NCBI GenBank assembly: GCA_002886105.1
Contig: CP025776.1
Span: 5,022,001 to 5,086,000 of the forward strand
Source: Enterobacter sp. EA-1
GTDB lineage: Bacteria > Pseudomonadota > Gammaproteobacteria > Enterobacterales > Enterobacteriaceae
Reading direction: 5' to 3'
Length of the DNA: 64,000 bases
The translations under genes were made by a program, and so were the position numbers. This document shows, piece by piece, positions 1 through 10,047 of this stretch; position 1 is the stretch's first letter, and the number at the start of each line of letters is the position of its first letter. Below the pieces are notes generated by a model, which saw only the letters and a program-made list of their open reading frames with translations, made no database searches and was not told where the DNA came from.

Positions 1-125
1 AGCATTCCGCCGTTCGCCAGCGCAAATAAAACGATCATGCTGAGAAGCCAGAGGACAATCCAGACCCAAAAATCACGGCGTCCTATACGCCCTTTAAATG
101 AAAACAACCACTGCTGTATACCCAT
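1..125 (-). CDS. yiiR: YiiR-like DUF805 inner-membrane protein, N-terminal part only
   Basis: The minus strand reads MGIQQWLFSFKGRI followed by GRRDFWVW and a hydrophobic stretch, then runs off the left edge after about 41 codons. A short amphipathic start, the G(R)IGRR(D/E)FW motif and an immediate first membrane helix are typical of DUF805 proteins. An AAGGA ribosome-binding site lies about 6 bases before the ATG at 123-125. In E. coli yiiR lies beside yiiQ and tpiA, which matches the next genes here. No biochemical function is known to me. The rest of the gene is outside the window. Confidence 0.75.
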   Translation of the reverse strand, partial: MGIQQWLFSFKGRIGRRDFWVWIVLWLLSMIVLFALANGGM

Positions 126-238
126 GTATGGTTCCTTATTATCGTAATGCTGCGTAGTTTACCCTCGAGGCGGGAGTTTTTGACAAGCCAGTCGGTTATC
201 GTTTTAATCGTGAGCAAACTGTACAGAGGGCGATGTTC

Positions 239-830
239 ATGAAAGCATGGCGTTACCGGGGTTTGGCTGCTATTCTCAACGCTGATCTTTTGTTCGCCCG
301 TTATGGCGGAAGACGCGCCAGTCGCGGCGACAGCACCCTATTTACTGCCGGGCGCACCTACCTTTGATCAATCGATCAGCCAGTTCCGTGAGCGGTTTAA
401 TACCGATAATCCCACGCTGGCGCTGAGCGAGTTTCGCGCCGTGGACGGCAGCGATCAGAACCTGACGCGAGCAGCGACAAAGATTAACGAGAGCCTCTAC
501 GCGTCTACAGCGCTGGAACGCGGCACGTTGAAAATCAAATCCATGCAGATAACTCCGGCTACCGGTACAAGGCCCGGAACAGAAGGCGGCGAAAGCCAAA
601 GCGCAGGAGTATATGGCGGCGTTTATTCGCGCCTTCACTCCCACGCTAACGGCGGCGCAAAGTATGCAAAAGCTGCAAAAGTTGCTGACTAACGGCAAAA
701 GCAAGCCTTACTACGCCGAAACGGAAGGCCCGGTTCGCTATGTGGTGGCAGATAACGGCGAAAAGGGGCTGACCTTCGCTGTTGAACCGATTAAGCTGGC
801 GCTATCTGAGGCCCTCGAAGACAACAATGA
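239..830 (+). CDS. yiiQ: YiiQ family (DUF1454) secreted protein, frameshifted
   Basis: Homologous to E. coli YiiQ, a predicted periplasmic DUF1454 protein of about 200 residues with no assigned reaction. The ATG at 239 starts a basic stretch (MKAWRYR) that joins, after a one-base shift near 260, a hydrophobic signal segment ending SPVMA and mature residues from EDAPVAA. A second shift near 565 moves the frame to GPEQKAAKAKAQEYM, and the conserved VVADNGEKGLTFAVEP follows. A missing A near 826 would restore the normal stop at 828-830; as printed the frame runs on to 912. It is followed after about 107 bases by tpiA, as in E. coli. Confidence 0.85.
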
Positions 831-937
831 CAAAAAGCAAAGCCTTTCAGGGGATGAATCTCTATACTGTTTCACAGACCATGCTGCCCTGAGGGGCGGC
901 CATATTCCTTAATTCGCCAAGCGCGTGGAGAGTAAAA

Positions 938-1705
938 ATGCGACATCCTTTAGTGATGGGTAACTGGAAACTGAACGGCAGCCGCCACATGGTAAACGAA
1001 CTGGTTGCTAACCTGCGTACCGAGCTGGCTGGCGTAACAGGCTGCGCCGTTTCAATTGCACCGCCGGAAATGTACCGGATCTGGCCAAACATGCTGCTGA
1101 TGGTAGCCACATCGTACTGGGCGCGCAGAACGTTGACGTTAACCTGTCTGGCGCATTCACGGGTGAAACCTCTGCCGAAATGCTGAAAGATATTGGCGCG
1201 AAATACATCATCATCGGTCACTCTGAGCGTCGTACTTACCACGCGGAATCTGATGAATTCATCGCCAAAAAATTCGCGGTGCTGAAAGCAGCCGGTCTGA
1301 CCCTGGTTTTGTGCATCGGTGAAACCGAAGCAGAAAACGAAGCCGGTAAAACGGAAGAAGTGTGCGCACGCCAGATCGACGCAGTACTGAAAACGCAGGG
1401 CGCGAGCGCGTTCGAAGGCGCAGTCATTGCTTACGAACCGGTTTGGGCTATCGGTACCGGCAAATCCGCAACTCCTGCGCAAGCGCAGGCTGTTCACAAA
1501 TTTATCCGTGACCACATTGCCAAAGCAGACGCGAAAGTGGCTGAGCAAGTGATCATTCAGTACGGCGGTTCCGTAAACGCAGGCAACGCAGCAGAGCTGT
1601 TCACCCAGCCGGACATTGACGGCGCACTGGTTGGCGGCGCATCTCTGAAAGCTGACGCATTTGCCGTGATCGTGAAAGCCGCTGGAAGCAGCAAAACAGG
1701 CATAA
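938..1705 (+). CDS. tpiA: Triosephosphate isomerase
   Basis: TpiA interconverts dihydroxyacetone phosphate and glyceraldehyde 3-phosphate in the cytoplasm as a dimeric TIM barrel. The N-terminal MGNWKLNGS carries the catalytic Asn-Lys, GHSERR carries the electrophilic His, [11 protein letters not shown] carries the catalytic Glu and the flexible loop, and GGSVN and GALVGGASL form the phosphate site. A C lost near 1073 breaks the frame after PPEMY, and an extra G near 1684 hides the normal ending EAAKQA; the two cancel, so the span is exactly the 255-codon length of the E. coli gene. The gene converges with the minus-strand permease and shares its terminator hairpin. Confidence 0.97.
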
Positions 1706-1711
1706 TCCTGT

Positions 1712-3042
1712 TTACCCTCTCCCGCCCGGGAGAGGGTATTGTTTCCCCAGTACGCTAAACCACGCGTAATCCAGTGGTAACAATACCAGATACGTCACCA
1801 GCGCCAGCGCAAAACACAGCAGCATCCCCGCACGCACAGGCACTTTACCCAACGCCATCGCCACCACAATCGGCGACGCCTGATACGGCAACAGCGGCGT
1901 GGAATACCCCAATACCGGATCATAATCACCGACAGCAGCGGGAAACCGGTGGCCTCGGAAAAACTCTGCGCCGGTGGTAAATAATGCCGGCACGCCATTA
2001 GCCGTCATAATAAAATTGAGCGCCGTCGTAATGCCGGTCAACGCGAGGAAGTTGGTAAACGGGTTTGCGGGATCAAGCGGCATCACATGCAGTAATGCTT
2101 CCCCTACCGCGCTACCGATCCCGGTTTGCGTCACCGTGATTGCCGTGCCGAGAATCCCCGCAACATAGATACAGGTGCGGATATTCACCCCGCTGGAAAA
2201 CTCATCGCCGTTAATAAAGCCAACGCGCGGCAGTAAAGTCACGCAGGCTGCTGCAAGCCCTGTCCACGCCGGGCCAATACCGTGCCAGCTCTCCGTAACC
2301 CACATCGTCAATACCACCGCCAGCAGCCGGTGCCAGCCGCTTCTCTTCCCGGCTCATCGGCTCAGACGCGGTATGCTCACGCGGTGTCTGCGGCTGGCCC
2401 GGAAAGAGCCAGCAAATCAGGCCAATCAGGATCATTCCTTTCAGAATGCCGAGCACCGGCGTGTGCAACAGCAGATAGGGTAAATAATTCAGGTGAATAC
2501 CGTAGGAGCCTTCCCCGCTGCGCCGCTCATCACCGGGTTCGGTACGTTAGCAGGCAGGATGGTGGCGGAAAGCTGGAACGTGCCAAACCCGACCGCCAGC
2601 GCCAATCCGTACCGGTGGCACGAGTGCCTTCGAGGATGCCCGCCCGCGCCGCCATGGCCGCGACAATCGGCATCAGCAGCGCAATACGCCCCATATTTGA
2701 CGGCATGACAAACGCCAGCGCATAGCTCAGCAGAACCACGCTGGCGACCATGTGCAGCCATGATGTGGTCAGTTTCGACGAGAGCGCCCTTGCCGCGCGA
2801 TCCGCCAGACCGGTTTTCCTGATAGCGATGCCTAACACAAACCCGCTAAAAACCAGCCAGAACGCCGACGAGGCAAAACCACCGAAAATCACGTCCGGCG
2901 GGGCGATTTTCGCCACCATTGCCGCCGCAAAGAACAGCAGCGCGGTAATAAACTCAGGTAACAGCGAGGTGGCCCACAACACGATGGTGATGCCGACAAT
3001 CGCAGAGGGAAGGAACAGAGGGTGTGTTAGCCAGAATGACAT
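1712..3042 (-). CDS. DASS/SLC13-type divalent anion permease, frameshifted
   Basis: A polytopic membrane protein of about 440 residues starting [17 protein letters not shown], with AGGAGA eight bases before the ATG. Features match the divalent anion:sodium symporter family (dicarboxylate/citrate carriers): the segment [13 protein letters not shown] resembles the family P-S-N-x-(A/G)-R signature, and the C-terminal part has [16 protein letters not shown] and [18 protein letters not shown]. Frame breaks lie near 2310, 2480 and 2620. It sits between tpiA and cdh, where E. coli has no gene. The substrate cannot be read from the sequence. As printed, the last codons run through the shared terminator hairpin, so the true stop may lie slightly earlier. 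Confidence 0.8.
1713..1738. terminator. Perfect hairpin between convergent tpiA and the anion permease gene
   Basis: Twelve-base perfect stem (TACCCTCTCCCG and its complement) with a two-base loop, followed on the plus strand by TTGTTT. It lies 7 bases after the tpiA stop and within the last codons of the minus-strand permease frame, so it probably ends transcripts from both sides. The core is one of five similar CCCTCTCCC hairpins in the window. Confidence 0.75.
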
Positions 3043-3116
3043 GCCTGTCTCCTGTAGATTTTTTCCAGCAAGTCTACGGCGACAGGCAGGAGGAGTAAAC
3101 GCGAATTATGGTGGGG

Positions 3117-3872
3117 TTATTTCAGGATATCGCATTGATGATCCTGTATTTCCTCGGCTGAAGCGCGGTTAAGCGCCAGCCAGTTTCGTTCCGTTGCCAG
3201 CAACACAAAGGAATCATCGGCCTGTTGCACCATCGCCAGCGCAAAGCGTCCCATATGCGCTTTGGCTTCCGGCACCTCTTCCGCCAGCATCAAAAACGGG
3301 CTGCGCTGCACCAGTTCTGCTTCCGTTACGCGCCGCGCCGTAGGCGTGACCGAGCAGGCCGCCGGGGAATTCAAGCCACTGGCTGCTGATACGAGTCGCA
3401 TTGTCATTAAGCTGTGCGCGCACATCCGGGCGCAGGCAGGAGATATGAATATGGAAATGGTTCTGCGTGCGTCCGGTACGCGAGTTGATGGTCAGAGAGA
3501 TGGCGTTGTCCGGCACCGGCTACCGCGCATTTTGCTCAACACATCACGGGACTGCCGGGCCTGCCAGAAGAAGTTCGGCGTGTTGGGATCCAACAGTAAC
3601 GGGCTTTCCGTGCCGTTAATGCGGTAAGTCGGCATCAGCAGAAATTGCAGCGGTCCGTTGCGGTCCTTCATCAGCACATAGCCGCTTTTCAGGTTCACCT
3701 GCGCACAAGGTTCCGGAGAGTTGTGTTCACGGGCATTCGGCAAACACTGTTCAGTGACAATCTGGCGTAACGCATCCGGGTTGCCGTTGCTTGTGAACCA
3801 GTACCCTGCTCCCGCGCCTGCCAGTAATGCCACCACCAGCAGAGCAATCGCAATGTGACGAGCTGTTTTCAT
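3117..3872 (-). CDS. cdh: CDP-diacylglycerol pyrophosphatase
   Basis: Cdh hydrolyses CDP-diacylglycerol to phosphatidate and CMP in the inner membrane. The start at 3872 ([12 protein letters not shown]) gives one N-terminal membrane anchor, then [30 protein letters not shown] and the HIT-like core [14 protein letters not shown] with clustered histidines, ending [13 protein letters not shown]. The order of motifs and total length agree with E. coli Cdh (about 250 residues). Frame breaks occur near 3510, 3335 and 3325. It lies immediately downstream of sbp in the same direction, as in E. coli, but a hairpin separates the two. Confidence 0.93.
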
Positions 3873-3962
3873 ATTTCCGCTTCCTTTGCTGAAAGAACCG
3901 GAATGATAGCGCAAAACGCCGGGGAAGTCGGAAATCCTGGATTTTACGCAGGCTAGGAAACG

Positions 3963-3988
3963 ACATCGCCCTCCTAAGAGGGCGATGT
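3963..3988 (-). terminator. Hairpin between sbp and cdh
   Basis: An 11-base perfect stem (ACATCGCCCTC and complement) with a 4-base loop, 10 bases past the sbp stop. The following minus-strand bases (CGTTTCC) make a poor U-tract, so it may be a weak terminator or an RNA 3'-end stabiliser. Confidence 0.6.
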
Positions 3989-3998
3989 GTAGGGGAGA

Positions 3999-4985
3999 TT
4001 AACGTTTACTGATTTGATCGAAGGTGCCGCCGTTAGAGAAGTGCTCTTTCTGCGCTTTGGTCCAGCCGCCAAACTCATCATCAATGGTGAAGAGCTTCAG
4101 TTTCGGGAAGGCATTGGCGTACTTCGCTGCCACTTGCGGATCGCGTGGACGGTAGAAGTTCTTCGCGGCGATCTCCGGCCTTCCGGCGAGTAGAGATACT
4201 TCAGGTAGGCTTCCGCGACTTTTTCAGTGCCTTTTTCTCGGTCACTTTATCTACGACGGAGACGGTCGGCTCGGCGAGAATCGATTCGCTCGGCGTGACA
4301 ATTTCAAACTTGTCTTTACCCAGTTCATTGGTCGCCAGCAGCGCTTCGTTTTCCCACGCAATCAGCACATCGCCGATACCGCGTTCAACAAAGGTGTTGG
4401 TTGCGCCGCGTGCGCCGGAGTCCAGCACTTCCACGTTTTTAAACAGCGCTTTGACGAACTCCTGCGCTTTAGCCTGATCGCCGCCGTTCTGGTGCAGAGC
4501 GTAACCCCAGCCGCCAGATAGTTCCAGCGCGCGCCGCCAGAGCTTTTCGGGTTCGGCGTGATAACGGAAACGCCCGGCTTAATCAGATCGTTCCAGTCAT
4601 GAATCTGTTTCGGGTTGCCTTTACGCACCGGAAAACGATGGTTGAGGTATACGGAGCTGGAGTTATCCGGCAGACGCTTGATCCAGTTTTTATCAATGCG
4701 GCCACGTTCCGCAATAGCGTCTACGTCATAGGCCAGCGCCAGTGTGACCACATCGGCTTCGATACCGTTGATGACCGAGGTCGCTTGCTTGCCCGAGCCG
4801 CCATGAGACTGGCGAATCACCACATTGTCGCCCGTCTCTTGTTTCCAGTGCGCGCTAAACGCTTTGTTGTACTGTTCGTACAGCTCGCGCGTTGGATCGT
4901 AAGACACGTTTAATAACTGGATATCCTTCGCCAGAACGCTGGCTGAAGCCAGCAGTAAAGTTATTCCCACGCCCCATTTATTCAT
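3999..4985 (-). CDS. sbp: Periplasmic sulfate-binding protein
   Basis: Sbp binds sulfate in the periplasm and hands it to the CysTWA importer. The N-terminus [19 protein letters not shown] is a signal peptide cut before [15 protein letters not shown]. Ligand-site regions [14 protein letters not shown] and [12 protein letters not shown] are present, and the end reads FDQISKR. Length is close to 329 residues in E. coli. Several frame breaks (near 4200-4240, 4505 and a compensating pair around 4650-4670) interrupt the printed frame. The gene stands alone with its own upstream region of about 110 bases before the pfkA terminator; control by CysB is known in E. coli but I could not define the site here. 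Confidence 0.95.
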
Positions 4986-5095
4986 CGCCCACTCTCTTAA
5001 GGTTATGCATTTTGATGTGGCCAGAGTGCCAGAAAGAGATTCAATGAATAAAGAATAAAAAAGATTGGCTATAACTTTGCGGAATATTGGCGGGT

Positions 5096-5128
5096 AAAAA
5101 AACGCCCCCGGTCATCGAGGGCGTTTTC
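5096..5128 (-). terminator. pfkA intrinsic terminator
   Basis: On the minus strand the stem AACGCCC/GGGCGTT is followed by a run of T just after the pfkA stop codon at 5132. It separates pfkA from the sbp promoter region. Confidence 0.8.
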
Positions 5129-5131
5129 TGA

Positions 5132-6088
5132 TTAGAGTTTCTTCGCGCAATCCAGCCAGTCGCCTTTGAACGGGCGTTTCATGTTTTCGATGGCGTCGAT
5201 AATGTCGTGGTGAACCATTTTCTCGTTCTGGATACCTACGCAACGACCGCCGTAGCCCTGCAGCAGCAGTTCGATGGCGTAAGAGCCCATACGGGAAGCC
5301 AGAATACGGTCGTAAGGTACCGGAGAACCGCCGCGCTGGATGTGACCAAGCACGGTGGCGCGCGTTTCACGCTCCGTTTCGCTTTCGATGTACTTCGCCA
5401 GTTCGTCGATGTCGCAGATGTGTTCAGTGATAGCCACGATCGCGTGTTTCTTACCTTTCGCGATACCGGCTTTAATTTCTGCCACCGGTCTTCACGGTTG
5501 AATTCCACTTCCGGCAGAACGATAAACTCACAACCACCGGCAATGGCTGCGGCCAGCGTCAGGTCGCCGCAGTAACGGCCCATCACTTCAACGATGGAGA
5601 TACGCTGGTGAGAAGAAGAGGTATCGCGCAGACGGTCAATCGCTTCAACCACGGTTTGCAGCGCGGTGAAATAACCGATGGTGTAGTCCGTACCCGCAAC
5701 GTCGTTATCGATGGTGCCCGGCAACCCGATGCACGGGAAGCCCATTTCGGTCAGGCGCTTCGCACCCATGTAGGAACCGTCGCCGCCGATAACCACCAGC
5801 GCGTCGATACCGCGTTTTTTCATGTTCTCAATAGCCACGGCGCGGATATGCTCTTCACGGAACTCAGGAAAGCGAGCAGAGCCCGGGGAATGTACCGCCG
5901 CGGTTGATCATGTCCGACACGCTGTAACGGTCGAGCTGGATCATGCGGTCTTCGTACAGGCCGAGGTAACCATCATAGATACCTGCAACTTCCAGACCTT
6001 CTGTCAATGCTGCACGGACGACACCGCGGATAGCGGCATTCATGCGGCGCATCACCGCCACTTGTCAACACACCGATTTTTTAATCAT
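5132..6088 (-). CDS. pfkA: 6-phosphofructokinase I
   Basis: PfkA phosphorylates fructose 6-phosphate with ATP, the committed step of glycolysis; the enzyme is an allosteric tetramer. Visible are [22 protein letters not shown] (ATP site), [14 protein letters not shown] (catalytic Asp region), [12 protein letters not shown] and [16 protein letters not shown]. The start at 6086-6088 needs one lost A (MIKK then IGVLTSGG in another frame), and the ATP-binding GGDAPGMN lies across a further break near 6045. Other breaks are near 5885 and 5490. The protein ends DCAKKL, one residue shorter than in E. coli. Confidence 0.97.
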
Positions 6089-6298
6089 GACTACCTCTGA
6101 ACTAAGGAATGCAAAATAAAATTCTGTGGCCCGGAAGCGACTCCCCCAACGGGAGCGAACAACTATGATGCAAATAGTATATCAATCCTTGCTTGCTGGA
6201 ATTGATTCCAGGTCAGCCCAAATGGTGGTAATTTATACACAAAAAGCTGGCCCCACGGGCTCACTTTTTTACATCGAAATACGAAAGCGTAAAATTGC

Positions 6299-7186
6299 TT
6301 ATCGTCCTTGAGGTACTACCGAGCAGGGATCCTGATGAATAATCACATCCGATCCCGGAAAACGTTGCAGAATCGCCTGCTCTACCTGTTCAGCAATGAG
6401 ATGCGCCTGAACCAGCGGCAGGTTATCTTCCATTTCTAAATGAATTTGAATAAAGCGGGTCGGCCCTGACTGCCGCGTGCGAAGATCGTGAGCGCCACTG
6501 ACGCCGAGGCCATGCGGTAACGATCCCGAAAATTTCCTGACGTTCTTCATCCGGTAATGCGCGATCCAGCAATGCCTGAACCGCTTCATACGCCATACGT
6601 AACGCGCTATACAAAATATAGACGCCAATACCCAACGCAAATAATGCGTCCGCCCGATGCCAGCCATACCACGACAGACCCAGCGCGATGAGAATTGCGC
6701 TGTTCATCATAACATCAGACTGATAATGAAGCATATCCGCCCGCACGGCCCCGGCTCCGGGTTTTATGCACAACCCAGCGCTGAAAAGTGACCAGTATCA
6801 CAGTACTGATCAACGCAATCACCGTGACCACAACACCAATGCCGGGGGCATTGAGCGGACTGGGGCTTGCGAGGATGCTGAATACCGGTTAACAGCAGGA
6901 ATAACGCCGAACCGGAAATAAACATACTTTGCGCCAGCGCCGCCAGCGACTCCGCTTTCCCATGGCCGAAAGTGTGCTCTTCATCCGCAGGCTGTAACGA
7001 GTACCGTACCACCAGCAAATTGGTCAACGACGCGGCAATATCCACCATCGAATCCACCAGCGCCGCCGGATACTGACGGAACCGGTGAGCCACCGGTGCA
7101 AAGAGTTTAATGATAAGAAGTGACGATGCCATGACTGTCGCCGCTATCGCCGCACGGGTTATCAGTCGCCCATAGGATTGATTCAT
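6299..7186 (-). CDS. fieF: Ferrous-iron/zinc cation-diffusion facilitator
   Basis: FieF (YiiP) is a dimeric proton-coupled exporter of divalent metals in the inner membrane. The start [16 protein letters not shown] is conserved. The metal-site motif [12 protein letters not shown] lies in helix 2, and [13 protein letters not shown] in helix 5 supplies the HxxxD partner. The C-terminal cytoplasmic domain has [15 protein letters not shown] and [14 protein letters not shown], and ends [17 protein letters not shown]. Frame breaks occur near 7080, 6870, 6770 and 6520. Two residues of the ferredoxin-like C-terminal tail seen in E. coli are shortened. It lies between cpxP and pfkA as in E. coli. Confidence 0.95.
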
Positions 7187-7267
7187 AAACGCTCCTGTTT
7201 GTCCTGCGGGAATTATAACGGAAGGCAAACAGCAGTAATGGCTAAATTAAGCGGTGGAATGGCAGGC

Positions 7268-7293
7268 AAAAAAACCCCCTCATCATGAGGGGG
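7268..7293 (-). terminator. cpxP/CpxQ intrinsic terminator
   Basis: Minus-strand hairpin CCCCCTCATGATGAGGGGG with a perfect stem followed by seven T. It ends the cpxP transcript and forms the 3' end, with Hfq-type U-tail, of the CpxQ small RNA. Confidence 0.9.
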
Positions 7294-7324
7294 AAGACAG
7301 GGATGGTGTCTATGGCAAGGAAAA
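7268..7324 (-). ncRNA. cpxQ: CpxQ small RNA from the cpxP 3' UTR
   Basis: The minus strand just after the cpxP stop begins TTTTCCTTGCCATAGACACC and ends in a GC-rich terminator with U-tail. This matches what I recall of E. coli/Salmonella CpxQ, an Hfq-binding RNA of about 58 nt released from cpxP mRNA by RNase E. It represses mRNAs for envelope proteins during Cpx stress. The TTTTCCTTGCC seed region is unchanged here. The 5' end given is the expected processing site, not observed. Confidence 0.85.
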
Positions 7325-7333
7325 CAGGGTTTG

Positions 7334-7837
7334 TTACTGGTAATACCGGGTACTGCTACTACTCAATACTGTCGACGGGGAACTTTGCTGCATCTGCGCC
7401 ACATCGCGCAGTTGTTCCATCCGTTGCTGATGCTTCTGGTTTAAAACCGCTTGCTGCTCCGGCGTGAGCAAGTGGTACATCTGGTTGCGGACCTTTGCCA
7501 TTTCAACCTGACGGGCTACCTGTTCCTGCGCCATTTTTTCCGCCTGAGCGCGCACAGCGTTTTCATCAAATTTTTCTGCGGTGACAAGGCTGTGCATTGT
7601 CTCCATTTCGCTAACATTAACTGGAGGCTGATCGTGCCGCGCCTGTCTCATCAGATCCCGCATCTGCTGACGCTGATGTTCGGTCAAATTAATACCGTCG
7701 AACATATGGCTCTGAACACTGCGCTGCGCAATTCCATCAGTGGGATGCCAGTTATCGCCTGTTACGACTTCAGCGGCGTGGCTAACTGCACTTAACGCCA
7801 GCGTTGAGGCCATGACGGCAGCGGTAACTTTGCGCAT
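7334..7837 (-). CDS. cpxP: Periplasmic Cpx-pathway chaperone/adaptor CpxP
   Basis: CpxP is a periplasmic antiparallel helical dimer that inhibits the sensor CpxA and escorts misfolded proteins to DegP. The signal peptide [20 protein letters not shown] ends in AEV. Two LTxxQ-type motifs of the Spy/CpxP family are visible: [14 protein letters not shown] and [11 protein letters not shown]. It is one of the few genes with no frame break (about 167 residues). Two ATG codons stand in tandem at 7840 and 7837; the TGGAG site fits the second, so I start at 7837. It is divergent from cpxR, with a CpxR box between. Confidence 0.95.
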   Translation of the reverse strand: MRKVTAAVMASTLALSAVSHAAEVVTGDNWHPTDGIAQRSVQSHMFDGINLTEHQRQQMRDLMRQARHDQPPVNVSEMETMHSLVTAEKFDENAVRAQAEKMAQEQVARQVEMAKVRNQMYHLLTPEQQAVLNQKHQQRMEQLRDVAQMQQSSPSTVLSSSSTRYYQ

Positions 7838-7917
7838 CATTTACTCCAGTAATATTTCCGTATCGCGTATCAACGAGAATCAGTCTACGATTCAGGCTGC
7901 AAACATGCGTCAGGGGT

Positions 7918-7932
7918 GTAAAACAACGTAAA
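7918..7932. promoter_or_regulatory. CpxR-binding box between cpxP and cpxR
   Basis: GTAAAACAACGTAAA is an exact GTAAA-N5-GTAAA CpxR tandem repeat. It lies about 80 bases before the cpxP start and 56 bases before cpxR, so it can serve the strong cpxP promoter and autoregulate cpxRA. Confidence 0.9.
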
Positions 7933-7987
7933 GTCATGGATTAGCAACTCTTGATGACGTAATTTCTGCCTCGGAGGTATTTAAACA

Positions 7988-8685
7988 ATGAATAAAATTC
8001 TTTTAGTAGATGATGACCGAGAGCTTACATCCCTGTTAAAAGAGCTACTCGACATGGAAGGTTTTAATGTGCTCGTTGCTCACGATGGGGAACAGGCGCT
8101 TGACCTCCTCGATGACAGTATTGATTTGCTTTTGCTCGACGTAATGATGCCGAAGAAAAACGGTATCGATACCCTTAAAGAGCTACGTCAGACACACCAG
8201 ACGCCGGTGATTATGTTGACTGCACGCGGCAGCAGCTTGATCGCGTTCTCGGCCTTGAGCTGGGCGCGGATGACTATCTGCCAAAACCGTTTAACGATCG
8301 CGAGCTGGTCGCGCGTATCCGGAGCGATTCTGCGCCGCTCCCACTGGAGTGAGCAGCAGCAAAACAGCGATAACGGTTCGCCTACGCTTGAAGTGGATGC
8401 ACTGAGCCTGAACCCGGGCCGCCGGAAGCCAGCTTTGATGGTCAAGCCACTGGAACTAACAGGGACTGAATTCACGTTGCTCTACCTGCTGGCGCAGCAT
8501 CTCGGCCAGTGGTTTCGCGTGAACATCTTAGTCAGGAAGTGCTCGGCAAACGCTTAACGCCGTTTGATCGCGCCATCGATATGCACATTTCCAATTTGCG
8601 CCGCAAATTGCCGGATCGCAAAGATGGGCATCCGTGGTTTAAAACCCTGCGCGGGCGCGGTTATCTGATGGTTTCCGCTTCATGA
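7988..8685 (+). CDS. cpxR: Envelope-stress response regulator CpxR
   Basis: OmpR/PhoB-type response regulator. The receiver domain starts [17 protein letters not shown] with the acidic pair and phospho-acceptor Asp in [26 protein letters not shown] carries the conserved Lys. The C-terminal winged helix follows ([41 protein letters not shown]). Frame breaks lie near 8228, 8320, 8435 and 8515. An AGGA-type site (CGGAGG) precedes the ATG. The stop at 8683-8685 overlaps the cpxA start (ATGA), so cpxRA is one translationally coupled operon. Confidence 0.97.
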
Positions 8686-10047
8686 TAGGCAGCCTGACCG
8701 CCCGCATCTTCGCCATTTTCTGGTTAACGCTGGCACTGGTGTTGATGCTGGTCTTGATGGTGCCAAAGCTGGACTCCCGTCAAATGACGGAGCTGCTGGA
8801 CAGCGAACAACGTCAGGGCGTGATGATTGAACAGCATGTCGAAGCGGAACTGGCTAATGACCCGCCGAACGACCTGATGTGGTGGCGCAGGCTTTTCCGC
8901 GCTATCGACAAATGGGCGCCGCCAGGTCAGCGCTTGTTGCTGGTCACCAGCGAAGGGCGCGTTATCGGCGCCGAACGCAACGAAATGCAGATAATCCGTA
9001 ACTTTATCGGCCGGGGCGGATAACTCTGATCATCCGCAGAAGAAAAAAGTATGGCCGGGTCGAAATGGTCGGGCCCTTCTCCGTGCGTGACGGGGAAGAC
9101 AACTACCAACTCTACCTGATACGCCCCGCCGGCAGTTCACAATCTGACTTTATCAACCTGCTGTTTGACCGCCCGTTGTTATTGCTGATCGTCACGATGC
9201 TGATCAGCTCGCCGCTGCTGCTATGGCTGGCGTGGAGCTGGCGAAACCCGCGCGTAAGCTGAAAAACGCGGCGGATGAAGTCGCACAGGGCAACTTACGA
9301 CAGCACCCAGAACTGGAAGCCGGGCCGCAGGAATTCCTTGCCGCCGGGGCCAGTTTTAACCAGATGGTGACAGCGCTGGAACGGATGATGACAGCGCAAC
9401 AGCGTCTGTTGTCTGATATCTCGCATGAGTTACGTACACCGCTCACACGCTTACAGTTGGGTACCGCGCTTTTGCGCCGCCGCAGCGGTGAAAGCAAGAG
9501 CTGGAGCGCATCGAAACCGAGGCGCAGCGGCTGGATGGCATGATCAACGACCTGCTGGTGATGTCGCGGAATCAACAGAAAAACGCGCTGGTGAGCGAAA
9601 CGGTCAAAGCCAACCAGATGTGGAAAGAGGTACTGGATAACGCCGCTTTCGAAGCAGAACAGATGGGTAAATCCCTGACGGTCAGCTTCCCGCCCGGTCC
9701 GTGGCCGCTGTAGCGAACGCGCTGGAAAGTGCGCTGGAAAACATCGTGCGTAATGCGCTGCGCTACTCGCACAGCAAAATCGAAGTGAGTTTTGCCGTCG
9801 ATAAAGACGGCATCACCATTAACGTTGATGACGACGGCCCGGCGTCAGCCCGGAGGATCGGGAGCAGATTTTCCGCCCGTTCTACCGTACCGACGAGGCC
9901 CGGGACCGGGAATCCGGTGGTACAGGTCTGGGGCTGGCGATCGTGGAAACGGCTATCCAGCAGCATCGCGGCTGGGTCAAAGCCGACGATAGCCCGCTGG
10001 GCGGTTTACGCTTAACGCTCTGGCTACCGTTGTACAAACGCGCTTAG
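8682..10047 (+). CDS. cpxA: Envelope-stress sensor histidine kinase CpxA
   Basis: CpxA is an inner-membrane sensor that phosphorylates or dephosphorylates CpxR. Helix 1 lies at residues about 7-29 (ARIFAIFWLTLALVL), a periplasmic sensor follows, helix 2 is at about 165-185 (LLLIVTMLISSPLLLWL), then HAMP, then the H-box SDISHELRTPLTR with the autophosphorylated His. The N-box LENIVRNALRYS and the glycine-rich ATP lid GLGLAIV follow, and the protein ends LWLPLYKRA. Frame breaks are near 9020, 9235, 9490, 9705, 9840 and 9925. Length fits the 457 residues of E. coli. It overlaps cpxR by four bases. Confidence 0.96.
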
